Source: an uncultured Acidimicrobiales bacterium
GTDB lineage: Bacteria > Actinomycetota > Acidimicrobiia > Acidimicrobiales > SZUA-35
NCBI GenBank assembly: GCA_937922785.1
Contig: CALAJQ010000023.1
Location: 210,085-274,084, forward strand
Reading direction: 5' to 3'
Length of the DNA: 64,000 nucleotides
The translations under genes and the position numbers were made by a program. The notes beneath the pieces were generated by a model that was not told where the DNA came from, did not search any database, and saw only the letters and a program-made list of their open reading frames with translations. Positions 34,994-45,892 of the stretch are shown piece by piece. Numbering within the stretch: the first letter of the stretch is position 1; every line of letters starts with the position of its first letter.

Positions 34994-35763
34994 TCTGATT
35001 GGCTGTCAGGATCAGGGCTGGTCAGATCAATCACTTCAGCCATGGGCGCTTGCGGCTCGGTTGGCCTCGGAGCCGAACTCGGGCCCCCACTTTGGACGCT
35101 GTCGAAATCAAGAGTTTCCTGATCTGAGATTCCAGTTTCGCCGCTTATAAGCAAGGTTGACTCAAGAGCCTCAACAATATGTGCGGGCGGAACAAAGTCG
35201 ATTAGTTGTGGCATCTGGTCAAGGCTGGCAAGTCCGAGCCGCTCCAGGAAAACATCGGTGGTACCGAACAACACGGCTTGACCGGGTCCTGTGTCACGGC
35301 TGTGCTCGGCTACATAACCACGGCTAGTCAAAGTCTTCAGCACGGCATCGACGTTTACGCCACGGATCGCGCCAACCTGGGCGCGAGAGATGGGCTGCTT
35401 GTACGCAATGATTGCCAGAGTCTCAAGCGCAGCTCCTGACAGTTTTGCGCTTTGGCCCTCGATGACAAAGCGTTCGACGTAATGCGATTGGTTAGCTCTG
35501 GTCTGGAAGCGCCATCCGCCAGCAACGTTCGCAAGCTCAAACCCTCGATTCTCGTTGATGTATTCGCCTGCAAGCTCATGGCAAATGTCGCGCACATCGG
35601 TGATCGGCGCCTCGACCAAGCTGGCCAGCAGTTGTTCTGGGACCGGGTCGGTGGCAACCATCACAATTGCTTCGATCGCCGAAGCTACCTCGTTACGTCG
35701 GACCAGATCTACGCCTTCGCTCTCGCTGTAGGTGAGATTTGGTTGGGTCGATTGATCTGACAT
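34990..35763 (-). CDS. scpB: Segregation and condensation protein ScpB
   Basis: 257 aa kleisin-associated winged-helix subunit of the SMC-ScpAB condensin. The tandem wHTH region (ALETLAIIAYKQPISRAQVGAIRGVNVDAVLKTLTSRG) is diagnostic. A ~70-residue N-terminal and an acidic C-terminal extension are present. It starts directly after the scpA stop. Confidence 0.94.
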   Translation of the reverse strand: MSDQSTQPNLTYSESEGVDLVRRNEVASAIEAIVMVATDPVPEQLLASLVEAPITDVRDICHELAGEYINENRGFELANVAGGWRFQTRANQSHYVERFVIEGQSAKLSGAALETLAIIAYKQPISRAQVGAIRGVNVDAVLKTLTSRGYVAEHSRDTGPGQAVLFGTTDVFLERLGLASLDQMPQLIDFVPPAHIVEALESTLLISGETGISDQETLDFDSVQSGGPSSAPRPTEPQAPMAEVIDLTSPDPDSQSD

Positions 35764-36546
35764 TTAGCCCTCGTAGCTGTCGCTGCCCGCCAGGGCGGCT
35801 TGAAGATCTGAGTGATCGCCGATCCAGTCGACGACCATCTCTCCGAATACGTGAGGTTGATCGACTTCGACCAACCCCTGTTTGAACAATTCCAGAATCG
35901 CCAAGAATCGAACGACTATTTCAAGCTTGTCGTCCAGCTCCTGGGTGAACTCTCGGAACGAGACAGTTTTGTTCGACTCAAACCGGTCGAGTAGTTCGCC
36001 AATGGCGTCAGTCACGCTTGCCTTCACCTGGGTCACGTGAAACAGCGACACCTCAGGCTTAGGCGGAGGCGGGCGCATGGCTCGCAGGAAAGCGTTTTCG
36101 ATCTGTTGAGGCCGTACGCCTTCTAATAAGTCTGGGGTGAGGCCGATGAACTGTTCCTCGATGCCGGCCCTGCGAGGTTGAACCAAAGATGCGCCTTCGG
36201 CCAACCTTTCGAACACTCGTGCAGTGTCTTTGAAAGTCTTGCACTCAAGCAGTCTGCTGAGCAGCAGGTCACGTTCTTCCCAAAGAGAGAACTCTTCGTC
36301 AAGGTCGATGTCACTTGAAACTGGGAGCAGCCGGCGGCACTTAAGTTCAACCAAGGTTGCAGCGATCAGCAAGAATTCGGTGGCGACTTCGAGGTCGGTT
36401 TCTTCCATCTTGGCCAGCTCAGCCATGTAAGCGTCGACGATATCGGCGAGCGCGATTTCGTATAGATCGACTTCGTCCTTAACGATTAGGTGAAGGAGTA
36501 AGTCAAACGGACCGGCGAATGCCGGAGTTTCCACCTGAACTGCCAC
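35764..36546 (-). CDS. scpA: Segregation and condensation protein ScpA
   Basis: 260 aa kleisin bridging SMC heads. The N-terminus FAGPFDLLLHLIVKDEVDLYEI, the conserved LIAATLVELKCRRLLP block and the C-terminal winged helix (LAILELFKQGLVEVDQ) identify it. The GTG start at 36546 opens the operon scpA-scpB-rluB-aroH-tyrA-cmk-plsC. A TACCCT about 8 nt upstream is a weak leaderless -10. No parA or xerD adjoins it here. Confidence 0.94.
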   Translation of the reverse strand: MAVQVETPAFAGPFDLLLHLIVKDEVDLYEIALADIVDAYMAELAKMEETDLEVATEFLLIAATLVELKCRRLLPVSSDIDLDEEFSLWEERDLLLSRLLECKTFKDTARVFERLAEGASLVQPRRAGIEEQFIGLTPDLLEGVRPQQIENAFLRAMRPPPPKPEVSLFHVTQVKASVTDAIGELLDRFESNKTVSFREFTQELDDKLEIVVRFLAILELFKQGLVEVDQPHVFGEMVVDWIGDHSDLQAALAGSDSYEG

Positions 36547-36624
36547 GAATGCAGAGGGTAATGCACTTGGAGACTTGTTTTGTGGTCCTCCGGCGTCAAT
36601 TCCAGCCAGATCACACCGTCGGCG

Positions 36625-36630
36625 TGTAAT
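36625..36630 (+). promoter_or_regulatory. -10 element for the DJ-1/PfpI-trpS operon
   Basis: TGTAAT (5 of 6 consensus positions) lies 8 nt before the ATG at 36639, without a Shine-Dalgarno. Confidence 0.5.
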
Positions 36631-36638
36631 GCTGGGTT

Positions 36639-37265
36639 ATGACCAAGACCATCGGAATCGTCACGCTGCCTGCTTTCAACGAGATCGACACTTTTGTGGC
36701 CACCCGAATGCTTGACTCTGTACCAGAACTGACGGTTGAATTGGTTGGTCCAGACGCCACAGCGGTTTCGGCTGCTGGGGTCGAGGTAACGACGCCGGGC
36801 TACTGGACTTCGCTTTCTGACTATGCCGCTGTTGTGATCGGTAGCGGGATGCGGACGTTCGAACTGATTGCCGATGATGCGCTGATGGACGCAATCGGTT
36901 CGAATCTGAGCGACGCTCAGCTGGTTGGTTCGCAGTGCTCGGGGGCGGCGATCATGCAACGCGTCGGGCGGCTGGGCAGCAACCCAGTCTGCACCGACCG
37001 TATGACGGCCCCGCACCTTGAGGCAATTGGCGTTGAGGTGACCTTTGAGTCATTCCGGGCCGACGGCGTGACCGCAAGCGCCGGCGGCTGCCTGTCTTCT
37101 GCTTACCTCGGGTACTGGATTATCGACCAACTTGTTGACCGGGCCGCAGCCGACCTAGCCCTATCCAAAGTCGTGCCCGTGGGTGAAGAAGCTGACTACC
37201 AGGCTCGGGTAGACAAACTAATCCCGGCCGGCTCTGATTCTGTCGCTATAACCTCTTCTTCGTGA
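36639..37265 (+). CDS. DJ-1/PfpI-family protein
   Basis: 208 aa class I glutamine-amidotransferase-like fold. The nucleophile elbow is VGSQCSGAAIMQ (Cys near residue 106), in the position seen in DJ-1/PfpI and AraC-type GATase domains; no DNA-binding domain is fused. The substrate is unknown. Its stop overlaps the trpS GTG by 4 nt. Confidence 0.85.
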   Translation: MTKTIGIVTLPAFNEIDTFVATRMLDSVPELTVELVGPDATAVSAAGVEVTTPGYWTSLSDYAAVVIGSGMRTFELIADDALMDAIGSNLSDAQLVGSQCSGAAIMQRVGRLGSNPVCTDRMTAPHLEAIGVEVTFESFRADGVTASAGGCLSSAYLGYWIIDQLVDRAAADLALSKVVPVGEEADYQARVDKLIPAGSDSVAITSSS

Positions 37266-38233
37266 CTCGAGTATTTTCAGGCATCCAGCCTTCTGGCACC
37301 ATCCACCTCGGCAACTACGTCGGTGCTCTCATGAACTGGGTGAAGATGCAAGACGAAGCCGATGCGATTTACTGCATCGTCGATCTCCATGCTTTGACCC
37401 TGCCCCAGGAGCCGGGCGAGATCGCACAAGGGACCATCGACGCCGCAAGGGTTCTGCTTGCGGTCGGAATCGACCCGGAAGGCTCGACGCTGTTCGTGCA
37501 GTCTCACGTTCGTGAACACAACGAGCTGAACTGGATCATGCAAACAGTCACCGCATACGGCGAACTCGGCCGCATGACTCAGTTCAAAGACAAATCCGAG
37601 CGAAACGTATTCACCAGTGCTTCGCTGTTTACCTACCCGGCTCTGCAGGCCGCCGACATCTTGTTGTATGACACCGATGTCGTTCCGGTCGGCGACGACC
37701 AACGTCAACACCTTGAGCTCACTCGCGACGTTGCCGCTCGGTTCAACTCTCGTTACGGCGACACATTGGTTGTACCTGAACATCGGATCCCACCGTCAGG
37801 AGCGAGGGTCATGGATCTCCAGAACCCCGAGAACAAGATGAGCAAGTCCCTCGACTCACCCGCCGGCACGGTCAACATCGACGACACTCCGGCCCAAATC
37901 GCCAAGAAGTTCAAACGGGCCGTGACCGACAACGACAACGAGGTTCGTTATGACCCTGCCTCCAAACCGGGCGTTTCAAACTTGTTGTCAATCCTCGGGG
38001 CGATGACCGACACAGAGCCTGAAACCTTGGCCGAAAGCTATACCCAGTACGGTCAATTGAAAGTCGACACTGCCGAAGCCGTTATCGAGAAAATCCGACC
38101 GATCCAAGAACGTTGGGAAGCGCTCGACGAGGCAACAATCAAGGCCCATCTGGAAAACGGCGCCAATAAGGCAAGGGCCGTAGCCCAGCCAGTAATGCAA
38201 AGAGTGAGAGACGCCGTAGGGCTCTACCAGTAG
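37262..38233 (+). CDS. trpS: Tryptophanyl-tRNA synthetase
   Basis: 323 aa class I synthetase. The HIGH-type signature is GIQPSGTIHLGNYVGAL (residues 7-23) and the KMSKS loop is NKMSKSLDS. GDDQRQHLELTRDVA recognises Trp-AMP. The length is typical. The GTG start is inside the upstream stop (GTGA). Confidence 0.96.
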   Translation: MTRVFSGIQPSGTIHLGNYVGALMNWVKMQDEADAIYCIVDLHALTLPQEPGEIAQGTIDAARVLLAVGIDPEGSTLFVQSHVREHNELNWIMQTVTAYGELGRMTQFKDKSERNVFTSASLFTYPALQAADILLYDTDVVPVGDDQRQHLELTRDVAARFNSRYGDTLVVPEHRIPPSGARVMDLQNPENKMSKSLDSPAGTVNIDDTPAQIAKKFKRAVTDNDNEVRYDPASKPGVSNLLSILGAMTDTEPETLAESYTQYGQLKVDTAEAVIEKIRPIQERWEALDEATIKAHLENGANKARAVAQPVMQRVRDAVGLYQ

Positions 38234-38261
38234 GCGAGACAAATGCAAGCACCGATTTTGG

Positions 38262-39716
38262 TTAACGACGGCGCTTGCGTTCTAGGAATTCGTACACCTC
38301 GATGATGTCCACCCCTGGGAACACCGAAAACTTGCGGTTCGCTGCCGGAAGCGCAGCCAGAACGTGGCTTCGTTCTGCGGCCGAGGGCCAGGCAGCCGAT
38401 TCATAACGTTCGGCCAACTGAGGGTCAGGTCGCAAGGCGTCCGCCGTTGAGTCGATGCGCCGCGTGGTTTCCGAACCGCGAAAGAACTTGGCGAACTCTT
38501 GAGACGACCCGACAGTTATTGCTGAAGCCGCTTTGGTCTGGGCGTTCTCGATGTAGCTGGAGCAGAAGAACACACCTTTGTCTGTTGTCGTGTGCTGGTG
38601 GTGAAGTAGGAAAGTGTTCGAAACCGCAAATGCTTGACGGCTCCCCCACTTGCGTGGGACCCGCAACCCTTCAATCGAACCATGGGCGTCGGTTGGGAAC
38701 GGCACGTCGTTGTTCTCATAGGCCTTAGAGATGAGACCTTCACGGTCGGTCCGCAAGAAATGGACAGGCAGACCAAGGTGTTCTGTAGCTAGGTTTGTGA
38801 AGCGGTGCGCTGCCATCTCATATGACACGTAGAACGATTCCTTGAGGTCCTCGATTGAGATGTCCTGGTCTTCGTAGCCCCGTGCCAACAGATCAACTGC
38901 TGGCTGCTCTGGCACCAACATCGCTGCAGCAAAGTAGTTCGACTCGACGCGGTGCCGGATATAGCTTTCGAAATCGGCCGGCTCTTCGTGACCAAGGACA
39001 AAGTGACCAAGCGTTTGGAACAAAACCGAGCGGGCATCACGCAAGCGGATGTCTTCGCGCAGCGGGATGTAAATGATCTTGCGCTCACGGTCGGTAATCG
39101 AACGAGTGGAACGGGGCATGCCCTGGGACCGTTGAACCGTAAATCCGAAGTGTGCAATCGCATCAGTCACTAGGCGTTCAGTAATTGGGCCAGAACCCGG
39201 ATAATCGATTGCTCGGAGTGTGCTTGAGACCGCATTTTCGATGTCCCCGAAGTAGTTGTTTCGGGTGCGCATTTCGTTTCGCAACGCCAGGTTGGCTTCC
39301 CTTGCTCGATCGCCCGCCCGACGCCGCTCTCCTCCGGCGGCCCTTTCGACAGTTGCTCCCAGACTCACCAAATGCTCAAGCACCTGGTCATCCAACTTCG
39401 AGCTTGGCTTCTGCGGGGCCAGATCCAAGGCCTGGTACTGAGGTGTCGCCTGAAGCCGGGCCCATTCATGCTCCAGATAAGCCCGGCGATTCGGAGGGTC
39501 CGACACCAACAGATCGGTAACTTCACAGCTCAGAGCCTCGGCAAGGGTCGCAATTGTGTCGAGCTTTGGTTCGATATGTCCGTTCTCAAGCTGAGATAGG
39601 TAGGGCCCCGTCTTGCCAGACTTGGCACCGAGATCGCCCAAAGTCATCCCCAACTCTTTGCGGCGATGTCGAACGTGTTCACCTAGGTATGGAAACTTTC
39701 GCTCAATTTCGGCCAT
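38262..39716 (-). CDS. XRE regulator of the short-chain fatty acyl (ScfR/RamB) family
   Basis: 484 aa. Residues ~14-70 are a Cro/CI helix-turn-helix (MTLGDLGAKSGKTGPYLSQLENG). The middle contains an IrrE-like domain (LFQTLGHFVLGHEE, in place of a canonical HExxH) and the C-terminal half matches ScfR proteins. The mycobacterial relative RamB controls acetate and glyoxylate genes and its own promoter. The ATG at 39716 is preceded by GGGGG; TATAAC at 39769-39774 gives a leader of ~46 nt. Confidence 0.87.
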   Translation of the reverse strand: MAEIERKFPYLGEHVRHRRKELGMTLGDLGAKSGKTGPYLSQLENGHIEPKLDTIATLAEALSCEVTDLLVSDPPNRRAYLEHEWARLQATPQYQALDLAPQKPSSKLDDQVLEHLVSLGATVERAAGGERRRAGDRAREANLALRNEMRTRNNYFGDIENAVSSTLRAIDYPGSGPITERLVTDAIAHFGFTVQRSQGMPRSTRSITDRERKIIYIPLREDIRLRDARSVLFQTLGHFVLGHEEPADFESYIRHRVESNYFAAAMLVPEQPAVDLLARGYEDQDISIEDLKESFYVSYEMAAHRFTNLATEHLGLPVHFLRTDREGLISKAYENNDVPFPTDAHGSIEGLRVPRKWGSRQAFAVSNTFLLHHQHTTTDKGVFFCSSYIENAQTKAASAITVGSSQEFAKFFRGSETTRRIDSTADALRPDPQLAERYESAAWPSAAERSHVLAALPAANRKFSVFPGVDIIEVYEFLERKRRR

Positions 39717-39755
39717 TGGAACCCCCAATCGGCAGCAAAGTAGTCGGCTAGTTGA

Positions 39756-39771
39756 AACTATCGTAAAAGTT
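39756..39771. promoter_or_regulatory. Palindromic site in the regulator/ilvE gap
   Basis: AACT and AGTT half-sites separated by 8 bp form an inverted repeat overlapping the TATAAC -10 of the minus-strand regulator. It is a candidate autoregulatory operator. Confidence 0.3.
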
Positions 39772-39861
39772 ATACCTTCCCATCGGCGGCACCTCAGAGC
39801 ATCTGAATTGCACGATCTACAAAAGTGAGCGATCGCGGCAGAAGCCTGACAGAATCATCAG

Positions 39862-40881
39862 ATGCCTGAGCTGCCTGATCCATTCTCTGAACCATTCGGC
39901 ACCATCTTTGCGCCATCGGTGGCCACGGCCACCAACATGGGCCAGGGTTATGACTACCAAGGCGTCACGCCTTTGGCCGAGCTGCGGCTTCATCCAGGCG
40001 CCCACGCGTTGCACTACGGGAGCACCTGCTTTGAGGGTCTAAAGGCGCACCGCCAGCAAGACGGCTCGGTAGCCATTTTCCGCTTGGCCGACCACGTCGC
40101 CCGTTTTGCCCAGTCGGCAGAAACCTTGCGGCTACCGTTTCCCGAAGAAGAAGTGGTCCGCCAGATGATCATCGATTCGGTCAGCGCCAACTTGGGCCAC
40201 ACACCCCAATCACCAGGTTCGCTTTACATCCGGCCGACCTTGCTCGGTATCGAGGCAAATATTGGCGCTGCGGCAGCACCTTCCAAGCACGCCCTCCTGT
40301 ACATCTTGAACTCCCCCGTCGGCGACTACTTCGCTGGCGGCGTTCGACCTTTGACGTTGCTCGTTCAAACCGAGCTGCCCAGAACGACGCCACAATTTGG
40401 CAAAGTCAAAAGCGGTGCAAACTACGTGATGGCGCTGGGCCCAACTTTGGAAGCCAAGGCGGATCACGCTGCTGACCAAGTGCTGTTCGCCCCGGGCGGC
40501 GACATTACCGAGACGGGCGCAGCCAACTTCTTCATGATTGATGACCAGCGAATTATCACCCGAAACCTCGATGACTCGTTCCTTCACGGAATCACGCGGG
40601 AGTCGGTGCTGACCATCGCTGGCGAACTTGGCTATGCGGTTGAAGAACGAGAGCTGTCGCTAGAGGAAGTCAAAGCTTGGTGTCCCGACGGCGAGATCTT
40701 CCTAAGCGGCACTGCTGCGGTAGTCGCTCCGGTCGGCAAGCTCATCGTCGACGGCGAAACCGTCCGGGTGGGCGACGGCCAACCGGGCGAAAACACGCTC
40801 CGTGTACGCCAAGTACTCACCGATATTCAGGTCGGTGCCGAAGCCGACAGCCATAGTTGGCTGCTATCAGTCTCTGGATAA
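39862..40881 (+). CDS. ilvE: Branched-chain amino acid aminotransferase
   Basis: 339 aa fold-type IV PLP enzyme for the last step of Leu, Ile and Val synthesis. Landmarks are LHYGSTCFEGLKAHR, the PLP lysine region GKVKSGANYVMALG, ETGAANFFMI and HGITRESVLTIA. A CAGAAT lies 6 nt before the ATG and no Shine-Dalgarno is seen. It is divergent from the ScfR-like regulator. Confidence 0.94.
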   Translation: MPELPDPFSEPFGTIFAPSVATATNMGQGYDYQGVTPLAELRLHPGAHALHYGSTCFEGLKAHRQQDGSVAIFRLADHVARFAQSAETLRLPFPEEEVVRQMIIDSVSANLGHTPQSPGSLYIRPTLLGIEANIGAAAAPSKHALLYILNSPVGDYFAGGVRPLTLLVQTELPRTTPQFGKVKSGANYVMALGPTLEAKADHAADQVLFAPGGDITETGAANFFMIDDQRIITRNLDDSFLHGITRESVLTIAGELGYAVEERELSLEEVKAWCPDGEIFLSGTAAVVAPVGKLIVDGETVRVGDGQPGENTLRVRQVLTDIQVGAEADSHSWLLSVSG

Positions 40882-40907
40882 GTGTGATTTTTCGGACAGA
40901 CCCGGTG

Positions 40908-41426
40908 TCAGTCGTCGTCATGGCGACGCAGCACGTCGGCAATGTCGGTCGGGATAGTGCCCTGGGATGCGGGCAAATGATGTTCGGCAGCCCAAGCAAC
41001 TGTTAGCGGATGGGCTCCGGCGGCTTCCAACATCTCTGACCCAATCTTTGGGTGCATCCGATACCTGGCAAAACGGCCGACTATGGACTTCTTGTGAGTC
41101 CATTGCTCGGCGTTGTTCGAGTTGTTGATGACCCAAAAGACGGTGGCCACGACTCTGCCTGCAGTTCGAAAGCCGGAATCGATCTTGCCGACGTCGTGCA
41201 GAAGTGCGGCGGCAATGACCTCGCGCGGCGTGTCAGGGCCAAGTTCCATACCGACGCCGTTGGCAACTGCGATTGCGTGACGCTTATCTGGGTTCGACAT
41301 CTGCTTCCACAACTTCGTCTCGCCCTCGGTGAAATGCCGCAGAGCCCAGGCGTTATCTCGTGACTCAGGGGGACCTGGTTTCAGGGACCCAAAGAAGCGT
41401 TTAGCTAGATGAACTGCGCCGCCCAT
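40908..41426 (-). CDS. HD-domain protein
   Basis: 172 aa. HD-superfamily metal ligands are seen in RHAIAVANG and AALLHDVGKIDSG, with a downstream His-rich segment (WAAEHHLP) fitting the last ligand. It starts immediately after the nudix stop (TAGATG), so it is co-translated. A phosphohydrolase role is likely; the substrate is unknown. Confidence 0.8.
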   Translation of the reverse strand: MGGAVHLAKRFFGSLKPGPPESRDNAWALRHFTEGETKLWKQMSNPDKRHAIAVANGVGMELGPDTPREVIAAALLHDVGKIDSGFRTAGRVVATVFWVINNSNNAEQWTHKKSIVGRFARYRMHPKIGSEMLEAAGAHPLTVAWAAEHHLPASQGTIPTDIADVLRRHDDD

Positions 41427-41981
41427 CTACGACCCCAAAAACCCGAGGTGTCTGGCAGCCGCCAGGATTCCAACCATCGACTTGGCGTCCAAGATCGTGC
41501 CATCGAGACACATCTGCACTGCTGTCGTGATTGGGAACCGCTCGACCACCATGTTTTCCTCCTCAACGCCATCATGGCGCGGAGGAACCGGTGACAGGTC
41601 GCGGGCTAGATAGATCCACTGGTACTCATCGCAAAAACCGGGCGAGTGGTAGAGGCCAGAGACCTGAACAACGTTTCCCGCTGTCATACCGACTTCTTCT
41701 TCAAGCTCTCGAACAACCGTAACTTCGGGCGGTTCCCCAGCGATGTCTCGCTTGCCTGCGGGCAACTCCCAAAGGAACTGGTCGATTGGCGCCCTGTACT
41801 GCTTAACCAAGAAGATGTGGTCTTCATCGTCAACTGCGACAGCGGACACGGCGCCTGGGTGACGAACAACGTCGCGGCGAAACTCGCCGTCTGGTCCTTC
41901 GAAGTAGCTGTTGTAAAAGCCGACTACTGCGCCCTGGTGAACAAGTTCGTCGCGGACGTGCCGGAAAACGCCTTCAGCCAT
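41427..41981 (-). CDS. NUDIX hydrolase, ADP-ribose pyrophosphatase type
   Basis: 184 aa. The Nudix box is GKRDIAGEPPEVTVVRELEE followed by EVG, with one extra residue after the first Gly; I recall the same spacing in the mycobacterial ADP-ribose pyrophosphatase Rv1700. FLVKQYRAPIDQFLWELPAG precedes it. As in mycobacteria the gene follows pyrG directly, 7 nt after its stop. Confidence 0.88.
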   Translation of the reverse strand: MAEGVFRHVRDELVHQGAVVGFYNSYFEGPDGEFRRDVVRHPGAVSAVAVDDEDHIFLVKQYRAPIDQFLWELPAGKRDIAGEPPEVTVVRELEEEVGMTAGNVVQVSGLYHSPGFCDEYQWIYLARDLSPVPPRHDGVEEENMVVERFPITTAVQMCLDGTILDAKSMVGILAAARHLGFLGS

Positions 41982-41988
41982 AACAGCT

Positions 41989-43676
<1,688 letters not shown>

Positions 43677-43746
43677 GCCGCCAACTCCTTAGCTCGGCTC
43701 GTACCAACCTACCAATCTAGGAGCCGCGCCCGCGCTCTAAAACGGG

Positions 43747-43752
43747 TAGTTT
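43747..43752 (+). promoter_or_regulatory. -10 element for the YhdH-type reductase/pnt operon
   Basis: TAGTTT lies 8 nt before the ATG at 43761; no Shine-Dalgarno. Confidence 0.4.
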
Positions 43753-43760
43753 GCACCCTT

Positions 43761-44744
43761 ATGACATTCAAAGCCCTTCTTCTTGACCAAGGTGACGGTG
43801 GAGTCACCAGCCAAATTACCCAGCTAGACGATTCACAACTCCCTGATGGAGATGTGACTGTTGAAGTTGAGTATTCCTCGCTCAATTACAAGGACGGAAT
43901 GGTCATGTCCGGTATCGGGCGTCTGGTCAGGGAATATCCCCACATCCCGGGTGTGGATCTTGCCGGGACCGTCTCTGAGTCATCCGATGACAGGTTCGCT
44001 GTGGGTGACCGTGTGGTCTTGACTGGCTGGCGAGTTGGCGAAGTCTGGTGGGGCGGCTACTCCACTCGAGCAAAGGTCAAAGCCGATTGGCTGGTGAAGC
44101 TACCCGACTCAATCTCTACCCATGACGCGATGGCAATCGGTACCGCAGGCTTCACGGCGATGCAGGCGCTGATTGCGTTGGAGCGCCACGGTCTGGCTGC
44201 TGGAGACTCGCTCTTGGTGACAGGCGCCTCCGGCGGACTTGGATCCTCAGCCATTGTGTGGGGCGGTGTTGGCGGCTACGCAGTTACCGCATCAACTGGC
44301 CGTCTCGAAAACACCGACGAGCTGAAAGCACTAGGAGCAAGCGAAGTTATAGATCGAGCAACCATTGCCGAGGCACCTACTCGTCCGCTATCAAGCGAGA
44401 CCTGGGCGGGCTGTATCGACGCAGTTGGCGGTGACACTTTGGCCAATGTTCTGACCACCCTAAGAAGCCGAGCTTCGGTTGCTGCGTGTGGACTGGCCGG
44501 AGGAAATGGCTTAAACACCACCGTGATTCCGTTCCTACTAAGAGGCGTGAATCTTCTTGGAATCGATTCGGTGATGTGCCCCGCTGACCATCGCTCCGAG
44601 GTTTGGGCCGCCATGGAAGCCTCAGGCGGCATCTCAAAGCTGGTCGGAATGTCTACCACTGTTGCCCTCGATGAAGTGATCGCTCTTGCCCCGGAGATCC
44701 TGGCCGGAAACGTAAAGGGCCGCACCGTTGTTGAGTGTGTCTAA
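43761..44744 (+). CDS. YhdH/AcuI-type acryloyl-CoA reductase-like oxidoreductase
   Basis: 327 aa zinc-independent MDR enzyme. Family motifs are SSLNYKDGM, IPGVDLAGTV, GWRVGEVWWGGYSTRA and the NADPH-binding VTGASGGLGSSA. AcuI members reduce acryloyl-CoA to propionyl-CoA with NADPH; the substrate here is inferred by family only. Its stop overlaps the pntAA start (TAATG), which fits a shared NADPH theme. Confidence 0.88.
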   Translation: MTFKALLLDQGDGGVTSQITQLDDSQLPDGDVTVEVEYSSLNYKDGMVMSGIGRLVREYPHIPGVDLAGTVSESSDDRFAVGDRVVLTGWRVGEVWWGGYSTRAKVKADWLVKLPDSISTHDAMAIGTAGFTAMQALIALERHGLAAGDSLLVTGASGGLGSSAIVWGGVGGYAVTASTGRLENTDELKALGASEVIDRATIAEAPTRPLSSETWAGCIDAVGGDTLANVLTTLRSRASVAACGLAGGNGLNTTVIPFLLRGVNLLGIDSVMCPADHRSEVWAAMEASGGISKLVGMSTTVALDEVIALAPEILAGNVKGRTVVECV

Positions 44745-45892
44745 TGAAGATCGGTGTCCTGGCAGAGAATCAACCGGGTGAACTACGAGTCGCGCTAACC
44801 CCTGAGGCCGCTGCCAAGCTCATCAGTGATGGTCACTCTGTGAGTGTCCAGCGTGAAGCTGGGATAGGGGCCGGCATGGTGGACGCTGCATATGAAGCAG
44901 TTGGCGTAACCGTTGCCGACAGAGCATCTGTATTGGCACGCGCCGAAGTTCTGCTGGGAGTTCGGGGGCCCGGAGCCAGCGATGACCCAAAGCCGTTGCT
45001 GGCCCAGCTCGATTCCGGCCACACCTTCATTGCCGTTCAAGACCCACTTTGGCGGGCCAAGTTGATGCCAACCGTGGCCGACACCGGAGCGACCCTAATT
45101 TCTTTGGAACTCATTCCTAGGACAACCCTGGCCCAGAGCATGGACGTGTTGAGCTCTCAAGCCACCGTTGCTGGGTATGAAGCAGTGCTGCTAGCGGCGT
45201 CGAAGTCACCAAGAATGTTCCCTCTTCTTATGACGGCAGCGGGAACGGTGCCAGCTACCCGTGTGTTAGTCCTCGGCGCCGGAGTTGCTGGGCTGCAAGC
45301 AATCGCAATCGCTCGCAAGCTCGGCGCAATAGTTTCAGCCTATGACATCAGGCCGGCGGCAGCCGAACAGATCGAATCTCTGGGTGCCCGATCGGTTGAT
45401 CTGGAGTTGGATACCTCAGCCTCAGAAGACAAAGGCGGCTACGCGAAGGCTCAAGGTGAAGACCAGGCAGAAGTTCAGAAACAGAAGCTTGCGCCCCACG
45501 TCGCCGAGGCTGATGTTCTTGTGACAACAGCGGCCATTCCCGGCCGTCGCAGCCCAGAGTTGGTGACCGCAGCCATGGTCGAAGGCATGAAGCCCGGGTC
45601 GGTCATAGTCGACCTTGCCGCTGAACGAGGCGGAAATGTAGCCCTGACTCAAGCCGACGTCGAAGTGGTCCACCACGGGGTCCTAGTTTTGGGTCCGACC
45701 GATCTTGTTTCTCGGTCAGCCGCCACCGCCTCTCAGATGTTTGCCACCAACCAGGTCAACCTGCTCCGCCACCTATCCGACGAACACGGCAACATAGCGA
45801 TTGATCCAAACGACGAGATCGCGTCAGCAATCGTCGTTGCTAGTGGCGGTCAGATAGTCAACGATCGAGTCAAGGAACAACTTTCGCTATGA
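44744..45892 (+). CDS. pntAA: NAD(P) transhydrogenase subunit alpha part 1
   Basis: 382 aa soluble NAD(H)-binding domain I of the proton-translocating transhydrogenase. The N-terminus GVLAENQPGELRVALTPEAAAKL and VLVLGAGVAGLQAIAIARKLGA are diagnostic; QAEVQKQKLAPHVAEADV forms the mobile region. The alpha chain ends before the TM part, so this is the three-subunit type. The ATG at 44744 overlaps the preceding stop. Confidence 0.94.
   Translation: MKIGVLAENQPGELRVALTPEAAAKLISDGHSVSVQREAGIGAGMVDAAYEAVGVTVADRASVLARAEVLLGVRGPGASDDPKPLLAQLDSGHTFIAVQDPLWRAKLMPTVADTGATLISLELIPRTTLAQSMDVLSSQATVAGYEAVLLAASKSPRMFPLLMTAAGTVPATRVLVLGAGVAGLQAIAIARKLGAIVSAYDIRPAAAEQIESLGARSVDLELDTSASEDKGGYAKAQGEDQAEVQKQKLAPHVAEADVLVTTAAIPGRRSPELVTAAMVEGMKPGSVIVDLAAERGGNVALTQADVEVVHHGVLVLGPTDLVSRSAATASQMFATNQVNLLRHLSDEHGNIAIDPNDEIASAIVVASGGQIVNDRVKEQLSL

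Noticed and set aside
36486..37016. Minus-strand 176-codon open frame across the DJ-1 gene
   Set aside because: It is antisense to the DJ-1/PfpI coding region and the scpA start; the composition is that of a shadow frame (His, Arg and Ser rich).
38243..38281. Terminator between trpS and the ScfR-like gene
   Set aside because: GCAAGC/GCTTGC pairs only 6 bp across a long loop, has no T-tract and runs into the coding end of the regulator.
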